Origin: Lachnospiraceae bacterium | GTDB lineage: Bacteria > Bacillota > Clostridia > Lachnospirales > Lachnospiraceae | Reading direction: 5' to 3' | Assembly: GCA_023664345.1 (NCBI GenBank) | Contig: JAMPFQ010000034.1 | Span: 1 to 37,077, forward strand | Length of the DNA: 37,077 nucleotides | Shown here: piece by piece, positions 24,158-33,202 of the stretch | How positions within the stretch are numbered: position 1 is the first letter of the stretch | Layout: each line of letters starts with the position of its first letter | Translations under genes and position numbers: made by a program | Notes under the pieces: model-generated | What the model saw: the letters and a program-made list of their open reading frames with translations, nothing else | Databases searched by the model: none | Told to the model about the DNA's origin: nothing

Positions 24158-24187
24158 AAAGACCCGGCTGGTGCAGCCGGGTCTTTT
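24158..24187 (+). terminator. Terminator after the coiled-coil gene
   Basis: AAAGACCCGGCTG and CAGCCGGGTCTTT form a perfect 13-base stem around GTG, followed by TTTT. It lies 21 bases after the stop codon. Confidence 0.88.
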
Positions 24188-24388
24188 CGATTGCGCCTGG
24201 CAGCGCATATTTCCATATCATGATTTCCATGGAGCAGATCTTTCTCAGTATATTGTATGAAAACAGATTTTTATTGTAACCTTTTCCGGAAATATTTTCT
24301 CTAACCTATGTAAAGTGAAGGCGCTGGAACGAAACAATAAATAATGTATGGAAATGGAGGGAAGAAAGTGGAATCCAAAGAAATAAAA

Positions 24389-24502
24389 CTGTCTCGCATA
24401 CGCGTTCGTGGAATGTGACAGATGACCACCGCGGAGATGGTATAGTGAAAAAACGGGCGGCATCCGAAATGTATGGCGATCATGCATTTCGGATGTATTT
24501 TT
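24389..24502 (+). ncRNA. Candidate pseudoknot RNA element with terminator upstream of the diguanylate cyclase gene
   Basis: CTGTC (24389-24393) can pair with GACAG (24417-24421). CGCG+GTGG (24401-24404 and 24408-24411), inside that loop, can pair with CCACCGCG (24426-24433), which gives an H-type pseudoknot. A terminator follows, CATCCGAAATG/CATTTCGGATG (24461-24471 and 24485-24495) and TATTTTT. No gene lies upstream in the 290 bases after the previous terminator, so the terminator must serve a short RNA or a regulated leader. I cannot match it to a known riboswitch class, including c-di-GMP-I. Confidence 0.4.
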
Positions 24503-24524
24503 AGTCATGATCGACAAAAAAATC

Positions 24525-24552
24525 TTGAATTACTGATGAAAAGTGGTAAAAT
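24525..24552 (+). promoter_or_regulatory. Predicted promoter of the diguanylate cyclase gene
   Basis: TTGAAT (24525-24530) and TAAAAT (24547-24552) are separated by 16 bases. They lie after the terminator and 37 bases before the ATG at 24590. Confidence 0.55.
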
Positions 24553-24589
24553 GGTACTAGCAGTACAATCTGACGATGGAGAAAAGAGT

Positions 24590-26260
24590 ATGACAGCAAG
24601 AATAAAGGATAAATTGGTAATAGGGTTATTACAATTTTTATGTATTTTTTTCTGCTTCGGTACTTCTGCGAACGCATCGCAGATCGCAAATGACGGGGGA
24701 CGTGTGCTTTTCATCAGTTCTTATTCCTATGCCTGGAACACTGTACAGATTCAGATCGATGGGATCATGGACGGACTGGGAGCCAATACGGTTCTTGACT
24801 TTGAGTTCATGAACACGAAACGGCTGGATACGGAGGAATCCAGACAGCTTCTGTATGACAGGCTGGAGTATATGTTCTCCATGCTGGAGCCTTATGACGT
24901 GATCATCCTGGGGGATGACGCGGCATTGCAGTTTGCGCTGGAGAACCGTGATACGCTGTTTAAGGATATCCCTCTGGTGTTCGAGGGCGTCAATGATGAG
25001 GAACTGGCATTAAGGGCCATGGAAGACCCTCTTATAACGGGAGTTATAGAAAAGCAGTCGCTGGAGAAAAACATAGACCTGGGTCTGATGTTGATCCCGG
25101 ATGCCAGGAAAGTGGTGGCTGTTCTGGACAACAGTATAACCGGGGAGGCAGAGCGGAAAAGATTTTACAGTTATGAAGATATGTACCCGAACCTCGAATT
25201 TACGGAGATCAACGCCTCCATCCTTACGACGACGCAGTTACGTCAGGCTATCTATGCCGTTTCTACGGACAGTATCCTGATCTATATTTCCATGGTGGAG
25301 GACCTGAGCGGGAAGCAGTATTCAAATAAGGAAGCGATAGAACTGCTTTCCAGCGTGGCCAGGACTCCGGTTCTGCGGATGGTGGAAGGCGGTATCGGCG
25401 AAGGGCTGTTGGGCGGCAATATCGTCTCCATGTACAGATCGGGCGAGATCGCCGCGCAGACTGCCATGGAGATCATCGGCGGGAAGAGTGTCAGCGAGAT
25501 CCCGATGATGGAGAGTCCTAATATATACAATATCGATGCGGATGTGATGGAAAAATACGATATTGATCTGGACGTGCTCCCGCCGGAGACGGAGATCTTG
25601 AACGCGCCTACTACATTTATAGAGAGAAACAGGGAGGCCCTGATCCCCGGTCTGATCCTGATCGGGGTTATGATCCTGGTCATATTATGGTTTGTCTTTG
25701 ATAACCAGAGGCGCCGTAAGCTGATGAAAGAACTGGAGGAAGCCCGCAGGATCATGGAATCCGCATCCCAGCATGATTTCCTGACAGGACTTCCCAACAG
25801 GAACAAGTTCATGAACGACTTGAGCGACACGATCCAGGCGAAACGTCCCTGTACCGTCATGATGATGGATATCGACGACTTTAAGAAGATCAACGATACA
25901 AAGGGTCATACGGCAGGGGACGAGGCGCTGCAGCAGGTGGCGGGCAGGCTGAAGGAAATGGGTTCTCAGATCCTGACGCCCTACCGTTTTGCCGGGGATG
26001 AATTCATAGTCATATTGCAGAGTAACCAGGGCAAGATTGTGGAGAAAGCGGCATATCAGATGCGCCAGATCTTTTCCAAACCTTTTGTCCTGTGTGGAGA
26101 GAAATCAAAGATATGCGGCAGTATCGGTATCGCTTCCTATCCGAAGGACACGGAGGACATGGAGCAGCTGATCGTCTGTGCGGATGATGCCATGTATCAG
26201 GTAAAGAAGAGCGGCAAGAATGATTTCGCGTTCTATAAGAAAAAAGCAGACAACGAATGA
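24590..26260 (+). CDS. Membrane diguanylate cyclase with extracytoplasmic ABC-substrate-binding-like sensor and GGDEF domain
   Basis: The 556-residue product begins with a basic N-terminus and a hydrophobic signal segment (about 9-28). Residues about 35-335 resemble the periplasmic-binding-like ABC substrate-binding domain (VLFISSYSYAWNTVQIQIDG, IILGDDAALQFAL, VFEGVND), expected outside the membrane. A membrane span (about 350-372) leads to a GGDEF domain with DFLTGLPNRNKF, MDIDDFKKINDTKGHTAGDEAL and the active-site motif AGDEF (about 468). The A variant of GGDEF is common in active cyclases. I see no RxxD inhibitory site in the usual place. It probably makes c-di-GMP in response to an external ligand. 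GGAGA precedes the ATG. Confidence 0.88.
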   Translation: MTARIKDKLVIGLLQFLCIFFCFGTSANASQIANDGGRVLFISSYSYAWNTVQIQIDGIMDGLGANTVLDFEFMNTKRLDTEESRQLLYDRLEYMFSMLEPYDVIILGDDAALQFALENRDTLFKDIPLVFEGVNDEELALRAMEDPLITGVIEKQSLEKNIDLGLMLIPDARKVVAVLDNSITGEAERKRFYSYEDMYPNLEFTEINASILTTTQLRQAIYAVSTDSILIYISMVEDLSGKQYSNKEAIELLSSVARTPVLRMVEGGIGEGLLGGNIVSMYRSGEIAAQTAMEIIGGKSVSEIPMMESPNIYNIDADVMEKYDIDLDVLPPETEILNAPTTFIERNREALIPGLILIGVMILVILWFVFDNQRRRKLMKELEEARRIMESASQHDFLTGLPNRNKFMNDLSDTIQAKRPCTVMMMDIDDFKKINDTKGHTAGDEALQQVAGRLKEMGSQILTPYRFAGDEFIVILQSNQGKIVEKAAYQMRQIFSKPFVLCGEKSKICGSIGIASYPKDTEDMEQLIVCADDAMYQVKKSGKNDFAFYKKKADNE

Positions 26261-26271
26261 TGCGGATGCGT

Positions 26272-26302
26272 GAGGAGGTCGGCAGTAACAGGCCTCCTTT
26301 TT
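26272..26302 (+). terminator. Terminator after the diguanylate cyclase gene
   Basis: AGGAGG (26273-26278) and CCTCCT (26293-26298) pair, and TTTTTC follows. The loop is 14 bases. It lies 12 bases after the stop codon. Confidence 0.6.
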
Positions 26303-26347
26303 CTTGCGGGTCTTCATCTCTCATTCATAGAAAATAGAGAGGTTATC

Positions 26348-27076
26348 ATGGCGGCGAAGAAATATTATGCGGTGAGGACAGGAAAAACAACAGGTGTATT
26401 TAAAACATGGGACGAGTGCAGGAACGCTGTGGAAGGGTATCCGGGAGCACAGTATAAGGGATTTTCCACCCTGGAGGAGGCGGAAGAGTATCTGGGAGTG
26501 AAAGGGACATCCGTCGGACAGCTTCCTCCAAAGACCCGACAGGGTCGGATCTTGCCCCGTGAGGAGAGGGCGGGAGAGATGCCCGTGGAGGGAGGGCTTC
26601 TTGCCTATGTGGACGGCAGCTATGACGACAGTATCAAAAAGTACGCGTTCGGATGCGTGTTCCTTTTGCCGGACGGCAGGATCTACACGGAATACGGCAA
26701 TGGGGATAATGAACAGTCTTTGCAGCATCGTAACGTAACGGGCGAAATGTTAGGCGCGATGTATGCGGTAAAGACTGCCATGCTGAATGGATTTCAGAGC
26801 GTGGAGATCCGGTACGATTATCAGGGGATAGAGAAATGGGTCACGGGAGAGTGGCGCTCCAAAACGGAACTGACCAGAAAATACGCGGTATCCATGCGGG
26901 AATGGGGAAAAAGTATTTCCATACGCTTTACAAAGGTTGCCGCCCATACGAATGTAAGGTATAATGAACTTGCGGACAAAATGGCAAAAAAGGGACTGAC
27001 ATCGGGAAACGGCGTGCCGAAGGTACGCAGATTAGAGGATATGGAAGAATATGGCGGAGCGAATGAGACTGAATAA
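26348..27076 (+). CDS. rnhA: Ribonuclease HI with N-terminal viroplasmin-like domain
   Basis: The 242-residue enzyme cleaves RNA in RNA-DNA hybrids. Residues 4-50 (KYYAVRTGKTTGVFKTWDEC, GFSTLEEAEEYL) form the caulimovirus viroplasmin-type hybrid-binding domain, as in eukaryotic-type and many Firmicute RNases H. The catalytic domain has D89 (YVDGSYD), E133 (TGEMLGA), D157 (RYDYQG), H200 (AAHTNVRYN) and D210 (ELADKMA), so all acidic residues are present. The ATG at 26348 follows GAGAGG; the frame extends 26 codons further up through a terminator. It overlaps the next gene. Confidence 0.93.
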   Translation: MAAKKYYAVRTGKTTGVFKTWDECRNAVEGYPGAQYKGFSTLEEAEEYLGVKGTSVGQLPPKTRQGRILPREERAGEMPVEGGLLAYVDGSYDDSIKKYAFGCVFLLPDGRIYTEYGNGDNEQSLQHRNVTGEMLGAMYAVKTAMLNGFQSVEIRYDYQGIEKWVTGEWRSKTELTRKYAVSMREWGKSISIRFTKVAAHTNVRYNELADKMAKKGLTSGNGVPKVRRLEDMEEYGGANETE

Positions 27077-27779
27077 ATATCTGGCCCACAGCGGCGTCTG
27101 TTCCAGAAGAGAGGCCGACCTCCTGATCGGACAGGGCAGGGTGCTGGTCAACGGACAGCCTGCCTTGGCGGGACAGTCGGTGGACGAAACGGATGAAGTC
27201 ACCGTGTCGGGGAAAATAGTGCGGAATAATAAAAAAACAGTTGTTCTTGCATATAATAAACCTTTGGGAGTAACCTGCACGGAGAAAGATCCTCATGCGG
27301 ATAAAAAGGTAACGGACATGATCAGGTATCCGGTGAGGGTCACCTACGCGGGCAGACTGGATAAAGATTCGGAGGGGCTGCTTTTGCTCTCCAATGACGG
27401 CGACCTGATTCAGGCCATGACGCGGGGATCGAACCATCAGGAAAAAGAGTATGAGGTGAGGGTGGATCGGGCGATATCAAAGGGATTCCTGAATAAAATG
27501 ACATGTGGGATTTATCTGGAGGACCTGGATGTCACCACTAGACCCTGCAAAATAGAGCAGACGGGAAAATATACTTTTAAAATAGTGCTGACCCAGGGAC
27601 TGAACCGTCAGGTCAGGAGGATGTGCGAAGCCTGCGGTTACCGGGTGCGAAATCTGAGGCGGATCAGGGTCATGCATATCGAACTGGGCAGCCTGAAAAC
27701 AGGAGAGTACGTGGAACTTTCCGATGAAGATGTGGAACGCCTCTACCGGGATTCGGGCCTTGGGACTGGCGCGAAATAA
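27051..27779 (+). CDS. rluF: RluF-type 23S rRNA pseudouridine synthase (RsuA family)
   Basis: The 242-residue enzyme converts a uridine in rRNA to pseudouridine. An N-terminal S4 RNA-binding domain (MRLNKYLAHSGVCSRREADLLI) precedes the RsuA/RluB/E/F catalytic domain with Asp104 in AGRLDKDSEGLLLL and the later QGLNRQVRRMCEACGY. The latter resembles RluF more than RluB or RsuA, so the target is probably the RluF site in 23S rRNA, by inference. The start overlaps rnhA by 26 bases; ATG 27063 is an alternative that gives the family's usual MRLNKY start. Confidence 0.85.
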   Translation: MAERMRLNKYLAHSGVCSRREADLLIGQGRVLVNGQPALAGQSVDETDEVTVSGKIVRNNKKTVVLAYNKPLGVTCTEKDPHADKKVTDMIRYPVRVTYAGRLDKDSEGLLLLSNDGDLIQAMTRGSNHQEKEYEVRVDRAISKGFLNKMTCGIYLEDLDVTTRPCKIEQTGKYTFKIVLTQGLNRQVRRMCEACGYRVRNLRRIRVMHIELGSLKTGEYVELSDEDVERLYRDSGLGTGAK

Positions 27780-27849
27780 CAGGATTTGGTTTAGCGCAGA
27801 AGCCTGGCGGAAGCGCGGAACGAGGCAGGAAATTGTGGTAAGGAAAGGT

Positions 27850-29841
27850 ATGGAGAACAGAATGGAGAGCAGTAAAGCGGAACGTATGAAATATCTGGTG
27901 GATATCCTGGATCAGGCCTCCAGGGCTTATTACGCGGAGGACAGGGAGATCATGAGCAACCGGGAGTATGACGCGCTCTATGATGAACTGACGGCGCTGG
28001 AGCAGGAGACGGGCATCGTGCTGGCCAACAGCCCCACTGTTTCGGTGGGATATGAATCGGTTGACGAATTGCCAAAGGATCGGCATGAAACCCCTATGCT
28101 GTCCCTGGATAAGACAAAGAGCAGGGAGGATCTGCGTGACTGGCTGCAGGGGAATCCTGCAATTTTAAGCTGGAAGCTGGATGGACTTACGGTCGTTCTC
28201 ACATATAATGCAGGAAAACTTGCAAAAGCGGTCACTCGCGGAAACGGTGAGATCGGAGAGGTGGTCACCAATAATGCAAGGACGTTCAAAAACATTCCCT
28301 TGACCATCCCCTATACAGGCGAACTGGTAGTGAGGGGGGAGGCGGTCATCACTTATTCTGATTTCCGAAAAATGAATGAGGAGATCGAGGACGCGGAGGC
28401 GAGATACAAAAACCCCCGTAATCTTTGCAGCGGCTCTGTCCGCCAACTGAACAATGAGATCACTGCAAAACGTAACGTGCGTTATTATGTGTATTCCCTG
28501 ATCAGCGCCGGAGATGGGGCGCCCCAGGATACCCAGGAGAAGCAGTTTGCGTTTTTACAGGAACAGGGATTTGAGGTGGTGGAGCATTATCTGGTGACGG
28601 AGGAGGATATCCTGGATAAAGTGGCTCTGTTTGAGGGAAAGATCGAAAACTATGATGTGCCCTCAGACGGGCTGGTGCTCTCGTATAATGATACCGCGTA
28701 TGGACGATCCCTGGGCAGAACGGCGAAATTCCCCAGACATTCCATCGCCTTTAAGTGGGCGGACGAACTGCAGGAGACTACGTTAAAAGAGATCGAGTGG
28801 AGCGCCAGCAGGACCGGGCTCATCAATCCGGTGGCCATTTTTGAGCCGGTGGAACTGGAGGGGACTACCGTCAGCCGGGCTTCCGTGCACAATATCAGTA
28901 TTGTCAAAGGCCTGCGGCTTGGGATCGGTGACAGGATCACCGTATATAAGGCCAATATGATCATCCCGCAGATCGCGGAGAACCTGACCCAGAGCGACAC
29001 GCTGGAGATTCCCGACACCTGTCCCGTATGCGGCGGAAAGACGGAGATTCGGGCGGTGAACGAGGTACAGTCCCTGTATTGTACCAATGAAGACTGCGCC
29101 GCGAAGCGGATCAAGTCCTTTACCCTGTTTGTCAGCAGGGATGCCATGAACATGGACGGCCTTTCCGAGGCGACCCTGGAAAAGCTGATCGACAGAGGAT
29201 TCGTGAAAGAATTTGCCGACCTGTTCCACCTGGAACAGTATCGGGAAGAGATCGCTGATATGGAGGGCTTCGGGGAACGATCCTGCCAAAATCTCCTGGA
29301 CAGCATAGAGAAAGCGAGAAATACCACCCTGCCCCGTGTGGTGTACGGGCTGGGAATCGCCAATATCGGCGTGGCAAACGCCAAGATGCTGTGCCGTTAT
29401 TTTGACCATGACCTGGAACAGATGCGGAACGCTGACGTGGAGACCCTGAGCGCCATTGACGGTGTGGGTGGGGTCATCGCATCGGCCTTTGTGGAATATA
29501 TGCAGGATGAGGAGAACCGTGCGCGGATGGACCGCCTGATGGCGGAACTTAAGGTGGAGGTTCCTCAAGTGGAAGAGGGCAGCCAGACGCTGGCAGGGCT
29601 GAATTTTGTCATTACCGGAAGCCTGGAGCATTTTGCCGGCAGGAATGACCTGAAAGAAATCATTGAACGGAAAGGCGGAAAAGTGACAGGCAGCGTCACC
29701 GGAAAGACCACCTGTCTGATCAACAATGATATCACATCCTCGTCCTCCAAGAATAAGAAAGCGAAAGAACTGGGAGTCCCGATCCTGTCAGAAGAAGATT
29801 TCCTGGAAAAATATGAGATTCCTCGGAACCAGGCAGATTGA
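27850..29841 (+). CDS. ligA: NAD-dependent DNA ligase LigA
   Basis: The 663-residue enzyme seals nicks using NAD. The start at 27850 follows AGGAAAGG. Domain Ia has the NAD-binding YYAEDREIMSNREYDALYDEL stretch. The adenylation domain has K109 in KLDG, then TRGNGEIGEVVTNNART. An OB fold is followed by a four-cysteine zinc finger, CPVCGG...YCTNEDC (about 391-417). Helix-hairpin-helix repeats (about 430-575) and a BRCT domain (about 590-663) complete the usual architecture. The lysine motif reads KLDG rather than the common KIDG, which is acceptable. It seems to share a transcript with rluF and metA. Confidence 0.95.
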   Translation: MENRMESSKAERMKYLVDILDQASRAYYAEDREIMSNREYDALYDELTALEQETGIVLANSPTVSVGYESVDELPKDRHETPMLSLDKTKSREDLRDWLQGNPAILSWKLDGLTVVLTYNAGKLAKAVTRGNGEIGEVVTNNARTFKNIPLTIPYTGELVVRGEAVITYSDFRKMNEEIEDAEARYKNPRNLCSGSVRQLNNEITAKRNVRYYVYSLISAGDGAPQDTQEKQFAFLQEQGFEVVEHYLVTEEDILDKVALFEGKIENYDVPSDGLVLSYNDTAYGRSLGRTAKFPRHSIAFKWADELQETTLKEIEWSASRTGLINPVAIFEPVELEGTTVSRASVHNISIVKGLRLGIGDRITVYKANMIIPQIAENLTQSDTLEIPDTCPVCGGKTEIRAVNEVQSLYCTNEDCAAKRIKSFTLFVSRDAMNMDGLSEATLEKLIDRGFVKEFADLFHLEQYREEIADMEGFGERSCQNLLDSIEKARNTTLPRVVYGLGIANIGVANAKMLCRYFDHDLEQMRNADVETLSAIDGVGGVIASAFVEYMQDEENRARMDRLMAELKVEVPQVEEGSQTLAGLNFVITGSLEHFAGRNDLKEIIERKGGKVTGSVTGKTTCLINNDITSSSSKNKKAKELGVPILSEEDFLEKYEIPRNQAD

Positions 29842-29897
29842 AAGGCTGGTTCTGGAAAGTTGTGTGAATGAGATAGGAACAGAATGGAGAAATAGTT

Positions 29898-30818
29898 ATG
29901 CCGATCAAGACACAGAGCGATCTGCCCGCAAAGGAGATCCTGGAAAATGAAAATATATTTGTGATGGACGAATTCCGCGCCATGCATCAGGACATCCGTC
30001 CCCTGCAGGTGCTGATCCTGAACAATATGCCTGTGAAACAGGATACCGAACTGCAGCTTCTGAGGGCGCTGTCCAATACGCCCCTGCAGGTGGATGTGAC
30101 TTTCATGAATACGAAGACACACGTGTCCCTGAACACGTCCGCCAATCATTTAAATAAATTTTATACTACGCTGGACGAGGTCAGGGACAGGAAATTTGAC
30201 GGGATGATCGTCACGGGTGCGCCGGTGGAGGATATCTCTTTCGAGGAAGTGGATTACTGGCAGGAGACCTGTGAGATCCTGGACTGGGCGGAGACCCATG
30301 TGACCTCCACCCTGCATATCTGCTGGGCGGCCCAGGCGGGCTTTTATCACTATTACGGCATCAATAAGAGGCTGCTGCCCGAGAAGCTCTTCGGCGTCTA
30401 TGAGCATAAGGTATCCAACCGCAAGATCCCGCTGGTGCGTGGGTTTGACGATATCTTCCTGGCGCCCCACAGCCGCCACACGGAGACGCCTGCGGAGGCC
30501 ATCCACAGGTGTGGGGATCTGACTGTCCTGGCGGAATCGCCAGTGGCGGGAGTATTCCTGGCGATTGCCGAGGGCGGCAAGAAGATATTTGTGACCGGGC
30601 ATCCGGAATACGACCGTTATACGTTAAATAATGAATACCATCGGGATCTGGATAAAGGGCTGCCCATACAGATCCCATATAATTACTATCCAGGCGATGA
30701 CCCAAAGCAGCGCCCTCTGCTGCAGTGGCGGGGCCATAGCAATAATCTTTACAGTAACTGGCTGAACTACTACGTGTACCAGGTGACGCCTTACGACTTA
30801 CAGCAAACCATATACTGA
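29898..30818 (+). CDS. metAA: Homoserine O-acetyltransferase (MetA family)
   Basis: The 306-residue enzyme acylates homoserine in methionine synthesis. The class I glutamine-amidotransferase-like triad is present: C142 (HICWAAQ), H235 and E237 (GHPEYDRY). Residue 111 is glutamate ([15 protein letters not shown]). From published work on Bacillus cereus MetA, Glu at this position goes with acetyl-CoA and Gly with succinyl-CoA, so the product is probably O-acetylhomoserine, although many annotations would say succinyltransferase. It lies 56 bases after ligA, too close for a SAM riboswitch. ATG 29898 has AATGGAG upstream. Confidence 0.92.
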   Translation: MPIKTQSDLPAKEILENENIFVMDEFRAMHQDIRPLQVLILNNMPVKQDTELQLLRALSNTPLQVDVTFMNTKTHVSLNTSANHLNKFYTTLDEVRDRKFDGMIVTGAPVEDISFEEVDYWQETCEILDWAETHVTSTLHICWAAQAGFYHYYGINKRLLPEKLFGVYEHKVSNRKIPLVRGFDDIFLAPHSRHTETPAEAIHRCGDLTVLAESPVAGVFLAIAEGGKKIFVTGHPEYDRYTLNNEYHRDLDKGLPIQIPYNYYPGDDPKQRPLLQWRGHSNNLYSNWLNYYVYQVTPYDLQQTIY

Positions 30819-30832
30819 ACAGGAGGAACCCT

Positions 30833-32146
30833 ATGAACCTGATTCTATTGTCGGGAGGATCGGGAAAGCGCCTCTGGCCGCTTTCCAATGATATCCGTTC
30901 CAAGCAGTTTATGAAAATATTCAAAGACGGCGACCGTTACGAGTCTATGGTCCAGCGGGTGTACCGCCAGATCAGGACTGTGGACAAGGATGCCAACGTC
31001 ACCATAGCCACCCCCAGATCCCAGGTATCCATGATACATAATCAGCTGGGGGATGAGGTTGGCATCAGCGTGGAGCCCTGCCGCCGTGATACCTTTCCTG
31101 CTATTGCGCTTGCGGTGTCTTATCTGCATGATGTCAGAGGGATCGGCGAAGAGGAAGCAGTGGTGGTCTGCCCGGTGGATCCCTATGTGGAGAATGCCTA
31201 TTTCGAGGCTGTCAGCAGACTGGGAAAGCTGGCCGGGACAGAGGATGCCAATCTGGTGCTGATGGGCATAGAGCCCACCTACCCCAGTGAAAAATACGGT
31301 TATATCATTCCCGAAGATAAAGGAGAGGTCAGCAATGTCTCCATGTTCAGGGAAAAGCCTACGGAAAAGAAAGCAGAGGAATACATCGCCCGGGGAGCGC
31401 TCTGGAACGGCGGTGTTTTTGCGTTCAGGCTGGGGCATGTGCTGAGACGCGCCCATGAACTGATTGATTTTACGGATTACGCGGATCTCTACGCGAAGTA
31501 TGAGACGCTGGAGAAGATCAGTTTTGATTATGCGGTGGTGGAGCATGAGGAAAATATCCGGGTCATGCGCTTTCACGGATCATGGAAAGATATCGGCACA
31601 TGGAATACGCTGACGGAAGCCATGCAGGACAATGCGGTGGGACAGGCGATCTTCAATGAGGAGTGCCGGAATGTCCATGTGATCAATGAACTGAACCTGC
31701 CCATCCTCTGTATGGGGCTTAAGGACGTGATCGTGTCCGCCAGTCCTGACGGCATCCTGGTGTCGGACAAGAAGCAGTCCAGCTATATCAAGCCTTTTGT
31801 GGACGAGATCGACCAGCAGATCATGTATGCGGAGAAGTCCTGGGGCAGTTTCAGAGTACTGGACATCACACCGGAGAGCATGACCATCAAGGTGGTACTG
31901 AATCCGGGCCACGGCATGAATTATCACAGCCACGAATATCGGGATGAAGTCTGGAATATCATCTCCGGCCAGGGACGTACCATTGTGGACGGTATGGAGC
32001 AGAAAGTGCAGGCAGGCGATGTGATCACCATGGCCGCCGGATGCAGGCATACCATATTTGCCGATACGGAATTGCAGATCATAGAAGTCCAGCTGGGAAA
32101 AGAGATCAGCGTGCAGGATAAACAGAAATTTGAACTGGAGGGGTAA
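30833..32146 (+). CDS. manC: Mannose-1-phosphate guanylyltransferase with C-terminal cupin (ManC type)
   Basis: The 437-residue product makes GDP-mannose from mannose-1-phosphate and GTP. The nucleotidyltransferase signature LSGGSGKRLWPLS (6-18) and FREKPTEKKAEEY are clear. Residues about 340-430 form a cupin with GHGMNYHSHEYRDEVWNII, as in bifunctional ManC/type II mannose-6-phosphate isomerase. Whether the cupin is an active isomerase is uncertain, since the next gene encodes a separate class I isomerase. The ATG is seven bases after AGGAGGA. ManA starts immediately after the stop codon. Confidence 0.9.
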   Translation: MNLILLSGGSGKRLWPLSNDIRSKQFMKIFKDGDRYESMVQRVYRQIRTVDKDANVTIATPRSQVSMIHNQLGDEVGISVEPCRRDTFPAIALAVSYLHDVRGIGEEEAVVVCPVDPYVENAYFEAVSRLGKLAGTEDANLVLMGIEPTYPSEKYGYIIPEDKGEVSNVSMFREKPTEKKAEEYIARGALWNGGVFAFRLGHVLRRAHELIDFTDYADLYAKYETLEKISFDYAVVEHEENIRVMRFHGSWKDIGTWNTLTEAMQDNAVGQAIFNEECRNVHVINELNLPILCMGLKDVIVSASPDGILVSDKKQSSYIKPFVDEIDQQIMYAEKSWGSFRVLDITPESMTIKVVLNPGHGMNYHSHEYRDEVWNIISGQGRTIVDGMEQKVQAGDVITMAAGCRHTIFADTELQIIEVQLGKEISVQDKQKFELEG

Positions 32147-32147
32147 C

Positions 32148-33149
32148 ATGGGAGAAAGGAAACCGTTCCTCCTGTCCCCTGCGGGCAAGGATTACCTCTG
32201 GGGCGGCACCCGGTTAAATGATGATTTTTCCAAAGGGATTCCCCTGCAGCCCCTTGCAGAGACCTGGGAGTGCTCCACCCATGCGGACGGCTCCAGCACT
32301 GTGGCTTGTGGGGAGCATGAAGGAAGGGCACTGACGGAATTGTTGAAAGAGCATCCCGAGTATCTGGGAACCCATCCGCTGGGGCATTCTGACTTAGAGC
32401 CGGGGGAACTGCCCATCCTGATCAAGTTCATAGACGCGAAAGAGGATCTGTCGGTGCAGGTGCATCCCGACGATGCTTACGCCAGGGAACACGAGGACGG
32501 TTCCCTGGGAAAAACGGAAATGTGGTATGTGCTGGACGCCAGGGAGGATACCAAGATCGTCTACGGCTTTCGGCATGATATGACCAGGAAGCTGCTGGAG
32601 GAAAGCCTGAAAAACAGAACGCTGGAAAAATATCTGCAGAAAGTGAACGTGCATGCGGACGATGTCTTTTACATCGAGGCTGGTACGGTGCATGCCATCG
32701 GAGCGGGAGCGTTGATCGCGGAAATACAGGAGAATTCCAACCTTACCTACCGGATGTATGACTATGACCGTGTGGGAAAGGATGGGAAAAAGCGCCCGCT
32801 GCATCCGGGAAAGGCGCTGGATGTGGTGAACCTGAAAGCAGCAAAGGAACCGAAGCAGCCCATGAGGGTCCTGCGCTATCAGCCCGGATATGCTTCCGAG
32901 TTCCTGTGCAGGTGCAGATATTTTCAGGTGGAGAGGATCCTGATCAATACGGAGCGGTGCCGCGGCCTGGTGAGGGTAAAGACAGACAGCACTTCCTTTC
33001 AGGTGCTGCTCTGTGTGAGCGGGTGCGGTGTGCTATTGTCGGGGGAAGAGGACATTCCTTTTTTTAAAGGGGACTGCATCTTTTTCCCGGCGGATTCCGT
33101 GCAGGTCAGGATACATGGCAGGGCGCAGCTGCTCAGGGTGACCTGCTGA
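32148..33149 (+). CDS. manA: Mannose-6-phosphate isomerase, class I
   Basis: The 333-residue enzyme interconverts fructose-6-phosphate and mannose-6-phosphate and uses zinc. Recognisable parts are LLSPAGKDYLWGGTRL near the start, the zinc site in LSVQVHPDDAYAREHE, IEAGTVHAIGAGALIAEIQENSN and the LTYRMYDYDR motif. A C-terminal cupin-like region completes the protein. The ATG at 32148 follows GGAGGGG and is one base after the manC stop codon, so the two are translationally coupled. Together with ManC this supports a GDP-mannose or mannose-use pathway. No phosphomannomutase or glycosyltransferase gene is in the window. Confidence 0.93.
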   Translation: MGERKPFLLSPAGKDYLWGGTRLNDDFSKGIPLQPLAETWECSTHADGSSTVACGEHEGRALTELLKEHPEYLGTHPLGHSDLEPGELPILIKFIDAKEDLSVQVHPDDAYAREHEDGSLGKTEMWYVLDAREDTKIVYGFRHDMTRKLLEESLKNRTLEKYLQKVNVHADDVFYIEAGTVHAIGAGALIAEIQENSNLTYRMYDYDRVGKDGKKRPLHPGKALDVVNLKAAKEPKQPMRVLRYQPGYASEFLCRCRYFQVERILINTERCRGLVRVKTDSTSFQVLLCVSGCGVLLSGEEDIPFFKGDCIFFPADSVQVRIHGRAQLLRVTC

Positions 33150-33202
33150 AGATATTTTCCGATGTATGAATGTGTGCCGGAGCACACAAGGGGGGTATGG
33201 CC

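Noticed and set aside
23141..24208. A 355-codon minus-strand frame opposite the coiled-coil gene.
   Set aside because: The plus-strand gene has a consensus ribosome binding site and terminator. The antisense product is His/Leu-rich with no family pattern.
24250..24460. A known c-di-GMP riboswitch in front of the GGDEF gene.
   Set aside because: I could not find the conserved GEMM-I or c-di-GMP-II core strings. Only the generic pseudoknot and terminator are supported.
29842..29897. A SAM riboswitch or T-box before metA.
   Set aside because: Only 56 bases separate ligA and metA, and no terminator hairpin or conserved core is present.
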